DNA from: an uncultured Clostridia bacterium
GTDB lineage: Bacteria; Bacillota; Dehalobacteriia; UBA4068; JAAVYR01
Length of the DNA stretch: 25,032 bases
Direction: 5' to 3'
Assembly (NCBI GenBank): GCA_946562005.1
Contig: CAMNVD010000009.1
Span: 1-25,032, forward strand
Below are positions 1 to 8,111 of this stretch, piece after piece. Each line of letters opens with the position of its first letter. Position 1 is the stretch's first letter. A program made the position numbers and the translations under genes. Below the pieces are notes generated by a model. The model searched no databases. It saw nothing but the letters and a program-made list of their open reading frames with translations, and was not told where the DNA came from.

Positions 1-188
1 ACTGGAAAAAGTAGAATATAAAGCCATAAGTAAAAAGGGGGAGGTCTAGGCGGCGGCTCCCCGACAAATTTTGTAAAAAATTCGGAATGATGAAAGAAAT
101 CGTTCGGAAAGGTTTTTGCCAAACTATCTCGAATATCTATCTGACAATCTGGATAAAATAACCAGAAACAGAGAATAGGAGGTCCCCT
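1..188 (+). other. Upstream region of pepF with possible tail of a preceding gene
   Basis: No complete gene is present. One plus-strand frame is open from the left edge to a TAG at 47-49 (15 codons, ending KKGEV), which could be the C-terminus of an upstream gene but is too short to identify. A short G/C-rich inverted repeat (GGGGAG at about 38-43 with CTCCCC at about 57-62) follows and may be a weak terminator. The rest is AT-rich leader DNA ending in a strong AGGAGG at 177-182 that sets the pepF start. I see no convincing -35/-10 pair. Confidence 0.3.
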
Positions 189-1997
189 ATGACAGAAAAT
201 AAAACCAACACCTTGCCCAAACGGGAAGAAATCCCTGCCAAATATTATTGGCAGCTGGAGAAAATATACCCTACCGATGCAGCCTGGGAAGAGGAACTAA
301 AAGAAATCAAGGCTATGCTGCCCAAAGCGGCAGACTATCAAAAGGACTTTAGCGCTGACGCATACCAGATTCTCGCTACCCTTACCTATAAAGAGGAACT
401 GGAGCAAAAGCTAGATAAGTGCTACACCTATGCCGCTATGCGTAAAGACCAGGATAACGCCAATAGCAAATACCAAGATATGAAAAACCGTATCCACAGT
501 GTGGCAGTAGAAGCCGGCACTGCTTTTTCTTGGTTTGCGCCGGCAGTGCTCGCGCTAGACCCTGCTGCCTTAGAGGCCGCCCTTGCCACCCCTGCTCTTG
601 CAGGCTATCGCCGCTATATGGGGGAGATTACCCGCTTGCGGCCTCATACTCGCCCGGCCGCAGAAGAAGAGCTCCTGGCCATGACAGGGGAAATCAGCTC
701 CGCTACCAATGAAATCTTCGGTATGGCCAACAATGCCGATATTAAATTTCCTTTTGTAAAAAACGCTCAGGGCGAAGAAATAGAGCTGACCCACGGCAAC
801 TATATTAACTTCATGGAGTCTTCTGACAGAGATGTGCGGAAAAACGCCTTCACCGCCCTCTATGATACCTATGGAAAGCAAAAAAACACCTGGGCAGCGC
901 TGCTCTCTAACAGCGTGAAACGGGATGTGTTCTATGCCAAAGTACGCAACTATCCCAGCGCACTAGAAGCCGCCCTCTTTGATGAGAAGATTCCTTTCCA
1001 AGTTTACGACCAGCTCATCGCCACCGTGCGCAAGAACTTGCCCGCCTTCTTTGATTATCTGAAAATCCGCAAGGAATGCCTAGGGGTAGACCAGCTCCAT
1101 ATGTATGATGTCTATGCACCAATCTTGCCTGAAAGTCGGGCTCATATCCCCTATGAAGAAGCGGTGGAAATGGTAAAGAAAGGCCTTGGACCTCTAGGCA
1201 AAGACTATGTAGATATCTTAAGCGATGGTGTGGCAAATGGCTGGGTAGATGTGATGGAATCTGTGGGAAAGACCAGCGGCGCCTATTCCAGCGGGGCCTA
1301 CGGCACAGACCCATATGTGCTGATGAATTATCACGGCAATTTAAATAGCGTCTTTACCCTGGCCCACGAGCTAGGCCACTCCATGCACTCCTACTATTCC
1401 TGGCACAATCAGCCTTTTACCTACAGCTACTATGGCATTTTCCTAGCGGAGATTGCCTCTACCGTCAATGAAAATCTGCTCTGCCGTCATATGCTGGCCC
1501 ACACCGACGACCGGGAAGAAAAGCTCTCTCTGATTAATTTCTATTTGGAAGAATTCCGGGGTACCGTCTTCCGACAGACCATGTTTGCGGAGTTTGAAAA
1601 GATTATCCATGAGGAAGTGGAGCGAGGCGGCAGCCTTACCTATGAAAAATTTTCCGAAATCTATTACCAGCTGAATTTAGACTATTTCGGCCCTGATATG
1701 GCAGTAGATGAAGCCATCGCTTTAGAGTGGTCCCGCATTCCTCACTTCTACCGGGGCTTTTATGTTTATAAATACGCTACCGGCTTCTCAGCGGCCACGG
1801 CTCTTGCCCAACAGATTCTCACAGAAGGGGATGCTGCGGCTACTCGCTACAAAGACTGCTTCTTAAAGTCGGGCTCCAGCAAAGACCCTATCGACACCCT
1901 AAAAGCAGCAGGGGTAGACATGACCACCCCTGCGCCTATACAAGCGGCTTTTGATGTATTCCGAGGGTACACAGAGGAGCTAAAAAAATTACTATAA
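189..1997 (+). CDS. pepF: Oligoendopeptidase F (M3B zinc metallopeptidase)
   Basis: Cytoplasmic zinc endopeptidase that cleaves short oligopeptides, typically in peptide turnover. The 602-residue length is normal for PepF. The C-terminal catalytic domain carries the zinc motif HELGH (H393, E394, H397), with E421 in the AEIASTVNE segment as the likely third ligand. The N-terminal part is the helical PepF domain, which starts KREEIPAKYYW, a typical opening. There is no signal peptide or membrane segment. The ATG at 189 lies 6 bases after a perfect AGGAGG. The gene stands alone and converges on the YitT-type gene, with a shared terminator between them. The family call is secure; the exact peptide substrates cannot be read from sequence. 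Confidence 0.96.
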   Translation: MTENKTNTLPKREEIPAKYYWQLEKIYPTDAAWEEELKEIKAMLPKAADYQKDFSADAYQILATLTYKEELEQKLDKCYTYAAMRKDQDNANSKYQDMKNRIHSVAVEAGTAFSWFAPAVLALDPAALEAALATPALAGYRRYMGEITRLRPHTRPAAEEELLAMTGEISSATNEIFGMANNADIKFPFVKNAQGEEIELTHGNYINFMESSDRDVRKNAFTALYDTYGKQKNTWAALLSNSVKRDVFYAKVRNYPSALEAALFDEKIPFQVYDQLIATVRKNLPAFFDYLKIRKECLGVDQLHMYDVYAPILPESRAHIPYEEAVEMVKKGLGPLGKDYVDILSDGVANGWVDVMESVGKTSGAYSSGAYGTDPYVLMNYHGNLNSVFTLAHELGHSMHSYYSWHNQPFTYSYYGIFLAEIASTVNENLLCRHMLAHTDDREEKLSLINFYLEEFRGTVFRQTMFAEFEKIIHEEVERGGSLTYEKFSEIYYQLNLDYFGPDMAVDEAIALEWSRIPHFYRGFYVYKYATGFSAATALAQQILTEGDAAATRYKDCFLKSGSSKDPIDTLKAAGVDMTTPAPIQAAFDVFRGYTEELKKLL

Positions 1998-2000
1998 ACA

Positions 2001-2035
2001 AAAAGGACTGCTATCCATAGATAGCAGTCCTTTTT
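2001..2035. terminator. Bidirectional intrinsic terminator
   Basis: An inverted repeat with arms AGGACTGCTATC and GATAGCAGTCCT encloses a 4-base loop and is flanked by an A-run and a T-run. It lies directly between the convergent pepF and YitT-type genes, so it can stop transcription from both sides. Confidence 0.9.
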
Positions 2036-2898
2036 TAGTCGTCCAGCACCGGCATATTGCGGAAATAGTTACCTACGACGTCATAGGTGTCCGTCACCGT
2101 GACAAAGGCGTGTTTATCACATTCTCGGACGATTTGCTTGAGACGTTGCAGCTCAAAGCGGCTGACTACGCAAATCAGCACATCTTTTTCCTGCTTGCTG
2201 TAGCCGCCGTGTCCTTTCATCATGGTAATGCCTCGGTGGATTTTCTGAGTGATTTGAGCAGCGATTTCTTCCCCGCAAGAGGAGATGATGGTCGCCGTCC
2301 GCTTCTTAGAAAGCCCTTCGATAATCTTATCCGTAGTTTGAGCAGAAGCGTACATATTTACCAGGGTATACATAGCTTTGTCAAAGCCGAAGACAAAGCC
2401 CGCTCCGATAATGATAAAGAAATTAAAGCAAATGGAGACAGAGCCTACCGAGAGACCATACCGCCGAGAGAGGATGACCCCGATGATGTCCGTACCGCCG
2501 AAGGAACCATGGCTCTTGATAGATAGCCCCGTGCTAAAGCCCATCAAAATACCACCGAAAATCGCAGCTAACAATGGGTCGTCCGTGTATACCAGCTGGG
2601 GAAAGTGGGTCTCCAGAAGGGATAAGAGCACCGCCTCCAGGCCAACGCCATAGATAGAGTAGAGGACAAATTCTTTATCTAGTTCTTTATACGCCCAAAT
2701 GAGCAAGGGAATATTATAAATCACCAGAAAAGCCGCAATAGATATAAAGGGTAAAAAATGGTGGGTGAGGGCAGATACCCCGGAAACGCCCCCCGCTAAA
2801 AAAGAATTAGGATTGGTATAAATCCCTAAGCTTGCCGCCCCGGTAAAGGAGGCAATGGTCATCAAAAGCAGGGGAAGAAAATGTTTTTTCATAAACAA
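2035..2898 (-). CDS. YitT family membrane protein (YitT membrane domain + DUF2179)
   Basis: Integral membrane protein of unknown transport or signalling role. The N-terminal ~190 residues form about five hydrophobic segments with the glycine-rich family pattern (SLGIYTNPNSFLAGGVSG, GFSTGLSIKSHGSFGGTDII). The C-terminal ~90 residues are a soluble DUF2179 domain (GHGGYSKQEKDVLICVVSR ... VTDTYDVVGNYF). The 287 residues fit the family. The start could be TTG at 2898 or ATG two codons later at 2892; AAGGA sits 5 bases before the TTG and 11 before the ATG. The stop overlaps the shared terminator. The gene diverges from the unassigned gene at 3077. The family is clear but the biochemical function is not known. 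Confidence 0.93.
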   Translation of the reverse strand: MFMKKHFLPLLLMTIASFTGAASLGIYTNPNSFLAGGVSGVSALTHHFLPFISIAAFLVIYNIPLLIWAYKELDKEFVLYSIYGVGLEAVLLSLLETHFPQLVYTDDPLLAAIFGGILMGFSTGLSIKSHGSFGGTDIIGVILSRRYGLSVGSVSICFNFFIIIGAGFVFGFDKAMYTLVNMYASAQTTDKIIEGLSKKRTATIISSCGEEIAAQITQKIHRGITMMKGHGGYSKQEKDVLICVVSRFELQRLKQIVRECDKHAFVTVTDTYDVVGNYFRNMPVLDD

Positions 2899-2931
2899 AG
2901 AAATCCTTTCTTAAAAAAATTTCTTCTTGGC

Positions 2932-2961
2932 TTGCCATTTTTACAGCATTTTGACTATAAT
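2932..2961 (+). promoter_or_regulatory. Predicted sigma-A promoter for the gene at 3077
   Basis: TTGCCA at 2932-2937 and a perfect TATAAT at 2956-2961 are 18 bases apart. Transcription would begin near 2968, giving a leader of about 110 bases before the TTG start at 3077. This position also argues against any longer reading of that gene from further upstream. Confidence 0.6.
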
Positions 2962-3076
2962 AAGAAATAAAGCATTTTTTATCTATGAACCTTATGTCTT
3001 TGATAGCTTCCTTATGATAATAGAAACAGCAAGGAAAATCAATATATTTTCAAAGAAAAAAGGGGGGTGTTCTTTT

Positions 3077-3841
3077 TTGTTTCCGCTGATGCACCATTAT
3101 ATCGGCAAAAACATTGCCCAGGCTAGCGGCAGCGTCATCGCACTGGCTGCCGTACTACCCGACCTCTGTGTGAATATGGGGCTAGAGCGAGCCTTCGGCC
3201 ACACCCAAGGGGAGGCCTTTTACCGCTGGACAGTTGCGCACGCCCCCGAAGCAAAAGAGATTGCTTTTATCTTTGCCACTCACGGCGTATCCCCCCAAGG
3301 GCTGGATTATTATTCCGACGAATATTGGCCCGGCGGGGAGCGAGGCTTTTGTTTCCAATGTGCAAATCAATATCTGCCTCAGGTAATAGAGGCTTGCGCC
3401 ATCCCGGAGAAGTGGGCCCAGTGGAAAGGCCACAACCTAGTAGAGATGGCCTTTGAAGCGGATATCGTAGAAAAAGCGCCCTATCTTTGCGGAGAAATGA
3501 TAGCAGCAGCAAAGGACAGGACCGCTGTCGACTTTGTGGCAAAGACCTTTGCTGCCTTTGCCGGCGTCGAGATGGAAAAGGTAGCCGCCTCCTTAGAGAA
3601 AATCCCCGTTATCTTCGGCATCGACCAAGGCACCCCTCAGGAGCTAGCAGAGAAATATGAAATCCAGTTGCGGCTCCGACATGGTATTACAAATGCTAGT
3701 ATTCCGCAAATCGCCGCTTTGATTCAGCAAATCCGGGAAGAACAGCAAGACGCCATGGCAGATTTTAGTCAGAGCGTCTTTCCTCTCATTGCCCAAAACC
3801 TAAAAGTGATGACAGAAAAATATAACCCTTTGTCGTCCTGA
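3077..3841 (+). CDS. Conserved hypothetical protein, H/D-rich, possibly metal-dependent hydrolase-like
   Basis: I do not recognise this 254-residue protein securely. It is probably cytoplasmic, with no signal peptide; the hydrophobic stretch at residues 18-28 is too short to be a clear membrane segment. Potential metal ligands are spread through the first half: H6/H7, PD at 28-29, H42, H69, D77, then WKGHNLVEMAFEAD with H119, E123 and D129. This layout recalls the all-helical zinc-dependent phospholipase C/nuclease fold, but that is an inference, not a family assignment. TTG at 3077 is the chosen start because a GGGGGG run ends about 9 bases before it; an ATG at 3089 is the alternative. The last three codons and the TGA stop lie inside a dispersed repeat. 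It precedes folD by 81 bases and may be co-transcribed with it. Confidence 0.7.
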   Translation: MFPLMHHYIGKNIAQASGSVIALAAVLPDLCVNMGLERAFGHTQGEAFYRWTVAHAPEAKEIAFIFATHGVSPQGLDYYSDEYWPGGERGFCFQCANQYLPQVIEACAIPEKWAQWKGHNLVEMAFEADIVEKAPYLCGEMIAAAKDRTAVDFVAKTFAAFAGVEMEKVAASLEKIPVIFGIDQGTPQELAEKYEIQLRLRHGITNASIPQIAALIQQIREEQQDAMADFSQSVFPLIAQNLKVMTEKYNPLSS

Positions 3842-3895
3842 GGCACAAAGTAACGAAGGATCTTTTAGGTTCTTCGCCATGCGCAGAATGACAAT
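3830..3895. repeat. Dispersed inverted repeat, copy A
   Basis: The left arm TTGTCGTCCTGAG (a two-base variant of TTGTCATTCTGAG) is mirrored by CGCAGAATGACAA on the right. An inner pair CGAAGGATCT / AGGTTCTTCG makes the unit a ~66-bp hairpin. The same arms recur near 6124, 14756, 17935 and 24222. The left arm forms the 3' end of the preceding gene and includes its TGA stop. Confidence 0.8.
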
Positions 3896-3922
3896 ATGAA
3901 AAAATATAAAAGGAGCAACCAT

Positions 3923-4900
3923 ATGGCAGAACTATTAAAAGGAAAACCTGTAGCAGACCGTCTAAGAGAAAAGAGCACCGCCCTAATCTCTCAAGGAAAG
4001 GAAGGATTCCGCCCTCCAAAACTTGCCATCATCCGAGTAGGAGAACGGCCCGACGACCTTTTTTATGAAGGCGGCGTGAAGAAAAACTGCGCTCTTTGGG
4101 GCATAGACCTAGAGATAAAAGCATATCCCGTTACCGTCAGCCAAGAAACACTCTTAACTGCAGTAGAGGACGTCAATCAAGACCAGACCATTGACGGTGT
4201 GCTGATTTTTGCGCCGCTTCCTAAGAATATCGACGAAAAAGCGATTTTTGCTGCTCTTGCCCCAGAAAAGGACATCGACGGACTAACCACAGCAAATCTA
4301 GGCGGCGTTTTCACCGGGGCAAAGGATGCTTTTGCACCCTGCACCCCCGTTGCCGTCATGGAAACGCTGGACTACTATGATATTCCCCTCCAGGGCAAAA
4401 ACGTGGTAGTGCTGGGCCGTTCCCTGGTAGTGGGAAAACCTGCCGCCATGCTCCTTTTAGAAAAACACGCTACCGTTACGATTTGCCACTCCCGCACAGA
4501 AAATCTAGCAGAAGTATGCCGTAATGCAGATATTCTTGTAGCAGCTGTCGGCAAAGCCCGCATGGTAACAAAAGATTTTACCCATCCGGGACAAGTAGTC
4601 ATTGACGTGGGCATCAATGCCGACCCAGAAACAGAGGGGAAGATTTGCGGCGACGTAGACTTTGCCGCAGTAGAACCCATTTGCGCTAAAATCACTCCTG
4701 TACCCGCAGGCGTAGGCTCTATTACCACGGCCGTCTTGCTCACCCATGTCACTACGGCCTGGAGCAAGAAAATACCTGCGCAACACAATAGTACATGGAA
4801 AAACGTTTCCGACGCCGCTTTTGCAGCCGGTATGTCCGCCCTTACTTTAGCCGCCCAAAAGACTGCCATAAAGCTCACTGCCCCTGACACAGAAGAATAA
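3923..4900 (+). CDS. folD: Bifunctional methylenetetrahydrofolate dehydrogenase/cyclohydrolase (FolD-type, divergent subclass)
   Basis: Predicted to interconvert 5,10-methylene-, 5,10-methenyl- and 10-formyl-tetrahydrofolate in one-carbon metabolism, in the cytoplasm. Visible family motifs: PLPKNIDE, KDIDGLTTANLG, PCTPVAVMETL, the Rossmann segment GKNVVVLGRSLVVGKPAAM, and ITPVPAGVGSITTAVLL. Two oddities stand out. The active-site helix reads RPDDLFYEGGVKKNC, so the usual Tyr-x3-Lys becomes Y48-x4-K53K54, with V52 at the normal lysine position. The protein is 325 residues, about 40 longer than typical FolD, because of a C-terminal tail. ATG at 3923 is chosen over an in-frame ATG at 3896 because AGGAG at 3911-3915 fits only the former. 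FolD superfamily membership is certain; retention of both activities is not. Confidence 0.9.
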   Translation: MAELLKGKPVADRLREKSTALISQGKEGFRPPKLAIIRVGERPDDLFYEGGVKKNCALWGIDLEIKAYPVTVSQETLLTAVEDVNQDQTIDGVLIFAPLPKNIDEKAIFAALAPEKDIDGLTTANLGGVFTGAKDAFAPCTPVAVMETLDYYDIPLQGKNVVVLGRSLVVGKPAAMLLLEKHATVTICHSRTENLAEVCRNADILVAAVGKARMVTKDFTHPGQVVIDVGINADPETEGKICGDVDFAAVEPICAKITPVPAGVGSITTAVLLTHVTTAWSKKIPAQHNSTWKNVSDAAFAAGMSALTLAAQKTAIKLTAPDTEE

Positions 4901-5040
4901 AAATTTTTCTCATTTGTCGAAAAATAAAAAAAGGATTTCTCTGAAAAAGAGAGAATATATGAGACCGAGAGAGAACAAAATCACTTTTTTATTTTGTGAT
5001 ATTGCTCGGCTGCAAGAGATTCTTGCAAATATATAATCAG

Positions 5041-5080
5041 AAAACACCCTGTGGTTTGGGTTGGTCCACAGGGTGTTTTT
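5041..5080. terminator. Bidirectional intrinsic terminator between folD and PAP2 gene
   Basis: Arms AAAACACCCTGTGG (5041-5054) and CCACAGGGTGTTTT (5066-5079) form a 14-bp stem, with an A-run on one side and a T-run on the other. It separates convergent folD and the PAP2 gene. The 140 bases between folD and this site contain only AT-rich DNA and a small TGCAAGA/TCTTGCA hairpin. Confidence 0.92.
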
Positions 5081-5096
5081 ATATTTTCTTGCTTTT

Positions 5097-5945
5097 TTAT
5101 AATCTTAACTTGGTGAAAATCAACGGATACAGCGCATAAATGTAAAAGGCCAAAAAGCCATATCCTGTGAGCCAAACTAGGGGAGAAGGCACAAATAAAT
5201 CAATGGCCAACCGAATAGCCAGGATACCGCATACGCCTAATATCCAGCGATAAATGCGTCTTAGCTTCGAGCCCTGATAAGGTTGGAAGACAATAAAGCG
5301 GTCCTCTATCCAACTACCTAGGAAAAACCCTATAAAAAGTCCTGCCGACTGATAGGCAGTCTTCCCCGGAAAAAGCAGCATCCCAAGGACTGCAATACCG
5401 CCAACCACAAGGAATAGCAGGTAGCGCCTATGCACATGGGTAAAGCCATAATAACACAGGAAGCTGACGCCCCAACCTAACAAGAGTCCGGTGATAACGT
5501 CTTTGGGATAATGCACGCCTAGATAAAGCCGGGAATAGGCAATCAGTAGGGAAGCTACGATAGCAAGAAACAGTAATTTTTTCTTTTTCCACCAAAAGTA
5601 AAGAGAGGAAAACGCAGCCGCCCCCATCTGACTGTGCCCGCTGGGAAAAGAATAGCCGGTAGCCGTCTCCGCCCGGAGCACACGAACGCCCGGTTCTCCC
5701 ATAGGACGAGCCAGATGAAACATATTTTTCAGCACACTATTAACAGCAAGGCCGCTAAAGAGGGAGAAGCTTAAAAACAACGCCATATCCTTGCGATAGC
5801 ACCAATAGATATAGGAGAAGACCAGCACCATCCAAGTCTCTTCTCCCATCATGGTGATACACTGCCAAATGACATCCAGAGACGGCGTGGCAAAAGATTG
5901 TATCCACATGATGATATTTAGTTCTATTGCTTTCAGATATGCCAT
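5097..5945 (-). CDS. PAP2 family membrane phosphatase
   Basis: Membrane phosphatase of the type-2 phosphatidic acid phosphatase superfamily, which dephosphorylates lipid phosphates such as undecaprenyl pyrophosphate or phosphatidyl phosphates at the membrane. All three catalytic motifs are present in order: KNMFHLARP, YSFPSGHSQMGA and SRLYLGVHYPKDV. The protein has about seven hydrophobic segments, including a C-terminal membrane extension after the catalytic core. The 282-residue form starting at ATG 5945 is preferred because AAGGGG lies about 9 bases upstream; the longer reading to 6044 would add a lysine/arginine-rich stretch unlike the family. The substrate cannot be deduced: BcrC-like and PgpB-like roles are both possible. 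Confidence 0.92.
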   Translation of the reverse strand: MAYLKAIELNIIMWIQSFATPSLDVIWQCITMMGEETWMVLVFSYIYWCYRKDMALFLSFSLFSGLAVNSVLKNMFHLARPMGEPGVRVLRAETATGYSFPSGHSQMGAAAFSSLYFWWKKKKLLFLAIVASLLIAYSRLYLGVHYPKDVITGLLLGWGVSFLCYYGFTHVHRRYLLFLVVGGIAVLGMLLFPGKTAYQSAGLFIGFFLGSWIEDRFIVFQPYQGSKLRRIYRWILGVCGILAIRLAIDLFVPSPLVWLTGYGFLAFYIYALYPLIFTKLRL

Positions 5946-6123
5946 GACATAGCCCCTTCTTCTCTTCGATTTTACCGTTTTATTTCTTTTTATTTCTTTC
6001 TCGGCTGACTCAATATATGCAGACCAAGCCACTGATATGTGCAAAACCTCTAAAATATTTTTTAGTATATCATATTTTATCAGAACCCATACAAAAAATT
6101 ATACTTTCTAAGCGACCAACGAA

Positions 6124-6202
6124 TGTCATTCTGAGCGTTAGCAAAGAATCTTTTCCAGCAAAGTCCTCATTAAGATCCTTCGACTATGCTTAAGGCTATG
6201 AC
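6124..6202. repeat. Dispersed inverted repeat, copy B
   Basis: The left arm TGTCATTCTGAG followed by GCAAAGAATCTT matches the family consensus. The right end reads AAGATCCTTCGA then ATGACA, an inverted and degenerate partner. It lies between the PAP2 gene and the tRNA promoter. The remainder of 5946-6223 shows no gene. Confidence 0.7.
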
Positions 6203-6223
6203 AAAAACCTGCAAGAGAAAAAA

Positions 6224-6252
6224 TTGACTTTCTATTTTGCATATGCTAGAAT
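6224..6252 (+). promoter_or_regulatory. Promoter of tRNA-Ala
   Basis: TTGACT at 6224-6229 and TAGAAT at 6247-6252 are separated by exactly 17 bases. The -10 ends 14 bases before the mature tRNA 5' end, as expected for a stable-RNA promoter. Confidence 0.85.
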
Positions 6253-6266
6253 AACCTTGTAATTAT

Positions 6267-6342
6267 GGGGGTATAGCTCAGCTGGGAGAGCGCTTGACTG
6301 GCAGTCAAGAGGTCAGCGGTTCGATCCCGCTTATCTCCACCA
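6267..6342 (+). tRNA. tRNA-Ala (anticodon GGC)
   Basis: A complete 76-base cloverleaf with encoded CCA. The acceptor stem is GGGGGTA/TATCTCC and contains the G3:U70 wobble pair that identifies alanine tRNAs. The D stem is GCTC/GAGC, the anticodon stem is CTTGA/TCAAG around loop CTGGCAG, and the T stem is AGCGG/CCGCT with TTCGATC loop. The anticodon GGC is at 6300-6302 and reads GCC codons. Confidence 0.97.
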
Positions 6343-6345
6343 GAG

Positions 6346-6384
6346 AAAGCCTGCCAGAGGGAATTTTCCTCTTGGCAGGCTTTT
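6346..6384 (+). terminator. Terminator of tRNA-Ala
   Basis: AAAGCCTGCCAGAGG pairs with CCTCTTGGCAGGCTTTT (one bulge) four bases after the tRNA CCA end, so the tRNA is a single-gene transcript. Confidence 0.9.
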
Positions 6385-6468
6385 AAAATAAAATCCTATC
6401 TTATCTTTTCATAACTGTTTTTCTTAAGCATAAAGTGATTATGCTTTGCCTTTTGTTGTCGATTTCTG

Positions 6469-6497
6469 TTGACGGTAACAGAGAAATTCAGTATAAT
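6469..6497 (+). promoter_or_regulatory. Promoter of polysaccharide deacetylase-bactofilin operon
   Basis: TTGACG at 6469-6474, a 17-base spacer, then a perfect TATAAT at 6492-6497. The predicted start near 6504 leaves a ~35-base leader before ATG 6538, which excludes a longer reading of the gene beginning at 6469. Confidence 0.85.
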
Positions 6498-6537
6498 TTA
6501 TCTGTTATACCCACAGAAAAAAGAGGGCTTCATTATT

Positions 6538-7422
6538 ATGTATTTCGGCAGCGTCCGATTTTTTAAAAATTTAATATTAATCGCCGTAGTGATACTTATC
6601 GCAGTACCTACTGCCTTCTCTTTTTCCTTCTACTTTGATATCAAAGAGCAAAAGGCGACCATAGCCTCGCTTCAAGAACAGTTAGCAGAAAGAGAAAAGC
6701 TAGCCGAGATGTTCACGAAAAATGAGGAAGACTTACCTTATCAGTCTCTTTATCCTGATTTTTATGCGCCAGAAGGATACCACGCCTCTCTTATCAAAGA
6801 TGACGTGATTTACCTCACCTTTGATGATGGGCCCTCCGCTAATACAGACCGGATTTTAGACGTTTTAAAACAGGAAGAAGTAAAGGCCACCTTTTTCGTC
6901 ACTGGCAGGACAAACACTACCGACCTAGAGCGGATGAAGCGCATCGTCGCAGAAGGCCATACCATTGGTATGCATTCTTATTCCCACAACTATACCAAGA
7001 TATATTCTTCGGTAGAGGCATTTTTAGACGATATGTATCCTATCTTTATGCAGATAAAGGAGACCACAGGCGAGACGCCAGTCATCTTCCGGTTTCCTGG
7101 CGGCAGTATCAACGCCTATAATGGCGATATCTATCAAGAAATCATCGCTGAGATGATGCGGCGCGGTTTTGTACCCTGGGACTGGAATATCTCCGCCCAG
7201 GACGCCACAGCGAAAAAAGTAACTTCCGCCCAAATCACTGCTAATGTTACAGCAAGAGCCGCCAAAGTCAATCGAGGGGTGGTCCTCATGCATGATAGCG
7301 CTGCCAAAACAGCCACTGCCAGCGCTGTGAAAAACATCATCAGGGAATTAAAAAATAAGGGCTTTACCCTAGATAAAATCACACCAGAGCTAAAACCAAT
7401 CGTATTTCCCTATAAAGACTAA
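6538..7422 (+). CDS. Membrane-anchored polysaccharide (peptidoglycan) deacetylase, NodB domain
   Basis: Predicted to remove N-acetyl groups from an extracytoplasmic glycan, most likely peptidoglycan, from the outer face of the cytoplasmic membrane. Residues ~8-30 form an N-terminal membrane anchor and ~35-60 a short coiled-coil (KEQKATIASLQEQLAEREK). The NodB domain follows with all five motifs: TFDDGP (D96 and D97, catalytic base and metal ligand), HSYSH (H146 and H150, metal ligands), RFPGG, WDWN, and LMHDSA. The active site is therefore intact. ATG 6538 is chosen: GAGGG is 10 bases upstream and the promoter lies just before it. It is followed after 49 bases by a bactofilin, suggesting a joint role in localised cell-wall remodelling. 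Substrate assignment is inference. Confidence 0.93.
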   Translation: MYFGSVRFFKNLILIAVVILIAVPTAFSFSFYFDIKEQKATIASLQEQLAEREKLAEMFTKNEEDLPYQSLYPDFYAPEGYHASLIKDDVIYLTFDDGPSANTDRILDVLKQEEVKATFFVTGRTNTTDLERMKRIVAEGHTIGMHSYSHNYTKIYSSVEAFLDDMYPIFMQIKETTGETPVIFRFPGGSINAYNGDIYQEIIAEMMRRGFVPWDWNISAQDATAKKVTSAQITANVTARAAKVNRGVVLMHDSAAKTATASAVKNIIRELKNKGFTLDKITPELKPIVFPYKD

Positions 7423-7471
7423 ATGCTCAGGCAATAAAGATAAACCAATAAAAGAAACGAGGGGTGTTGAC

Positions 7472-8083
7472 ATGAGTAAAAAGGAAAATTTCGGACAAGC
7501 GATGCACGAAATGTTCGGCGTAGGCAAAGAACCAGGTGCTGCTGGGGCTAGTGCAAGCGCCTCTGCTGAAATTGTCCCCATGGACCAAATCAAAGAAGAA
7601 GGCAAAAGCAAAGGCAATTTTGCAGATTTCACAGTAGGTACTTCCATCTCTACCAAATCCTATGGCGCTACCTACCTTGCAGAAGGCACCATGATGAAAG
7701 GTACCTTGCAAACCAAAGGCGATGTAGAAATCGCTGGTGAATTTGAAGGGGATATTATTTCCAAAGGGAAAGTCGTCATCCACTCCAATATTACCAGCAA
7801 TATCACAGCAGTAGGCCTGCTCCTGGTAGACTGTAACTTACGGGGCAATGTAAAAGTTAGCGGTGATGTTACCTTAAACGAAAACTCCACTATCCAAGGG
7901 AATATCCATGCAGAAAACATGGCTTGCTCCGGCCGAATCGTAGGGGACTTGGATATCCAGGGAAATCTCTCCCTTGACGCTTGCGCCCAAATCGACGGCA
8001 ATATTAAAGTTGACACCTTATCTGTTTCCCGCGGCGCAAAGATTTCTGGTACTATCGAAATGCGCTCTATGAAAAAGAACTAG
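7472..8083 (+). CDS. Bactofilin family cytoskeletal protein (polymer-forming, DUF583)
   Basis: Cytoskeletal scaffold protein that self-assembles into filaments without nucleotide and often positions cell-wall enzymes. Residues from ~70 to 200 form the right-handed beta-helix repeat pattern typical of bactofilins (GTMMKGTLQTKGDVEIAGEF, then alternating G-N-[IV] turns such as RGNVKVSGDV, QGNIHAEN, DGNIKVDT, SGTIEMR). The first ~65 residues are low-complexity and probably disordered, with an Ala/Ser-rich stretch at ~27-37. There is no membrane segment. The start at 7472 has GAGGGG about 8 bases upstream. It appears co-transcribed with the preceding membrane-anchored deacetylase and ends at a strong terminator, so the two probably form a two-gene morphogenesis operon. 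Family call is secure; the partner relationship is inferred. Confidence 0.93.
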   Translation: MSKKENFGQAMHEMFGVGKEPGAAGASASASAEIVPMDQIKEEGKSKGNFADFTVGTSISTKSYGATYLAEGTMMKGTLQTKGDVEIAGEFEGDIISKGKVVIHSNITSNITAVGLLLVDCNLRGNVKVSGDVTLNENSTIQGNIHAENMACSGRIVGDLDIQGNLSLDACAQIDGNIKVDTLSVSRGAKISGTIEMRSMKKN

Positions 8084-8111
8084 ACATCCCACTGATTACA
8101 TAAGCAATACC

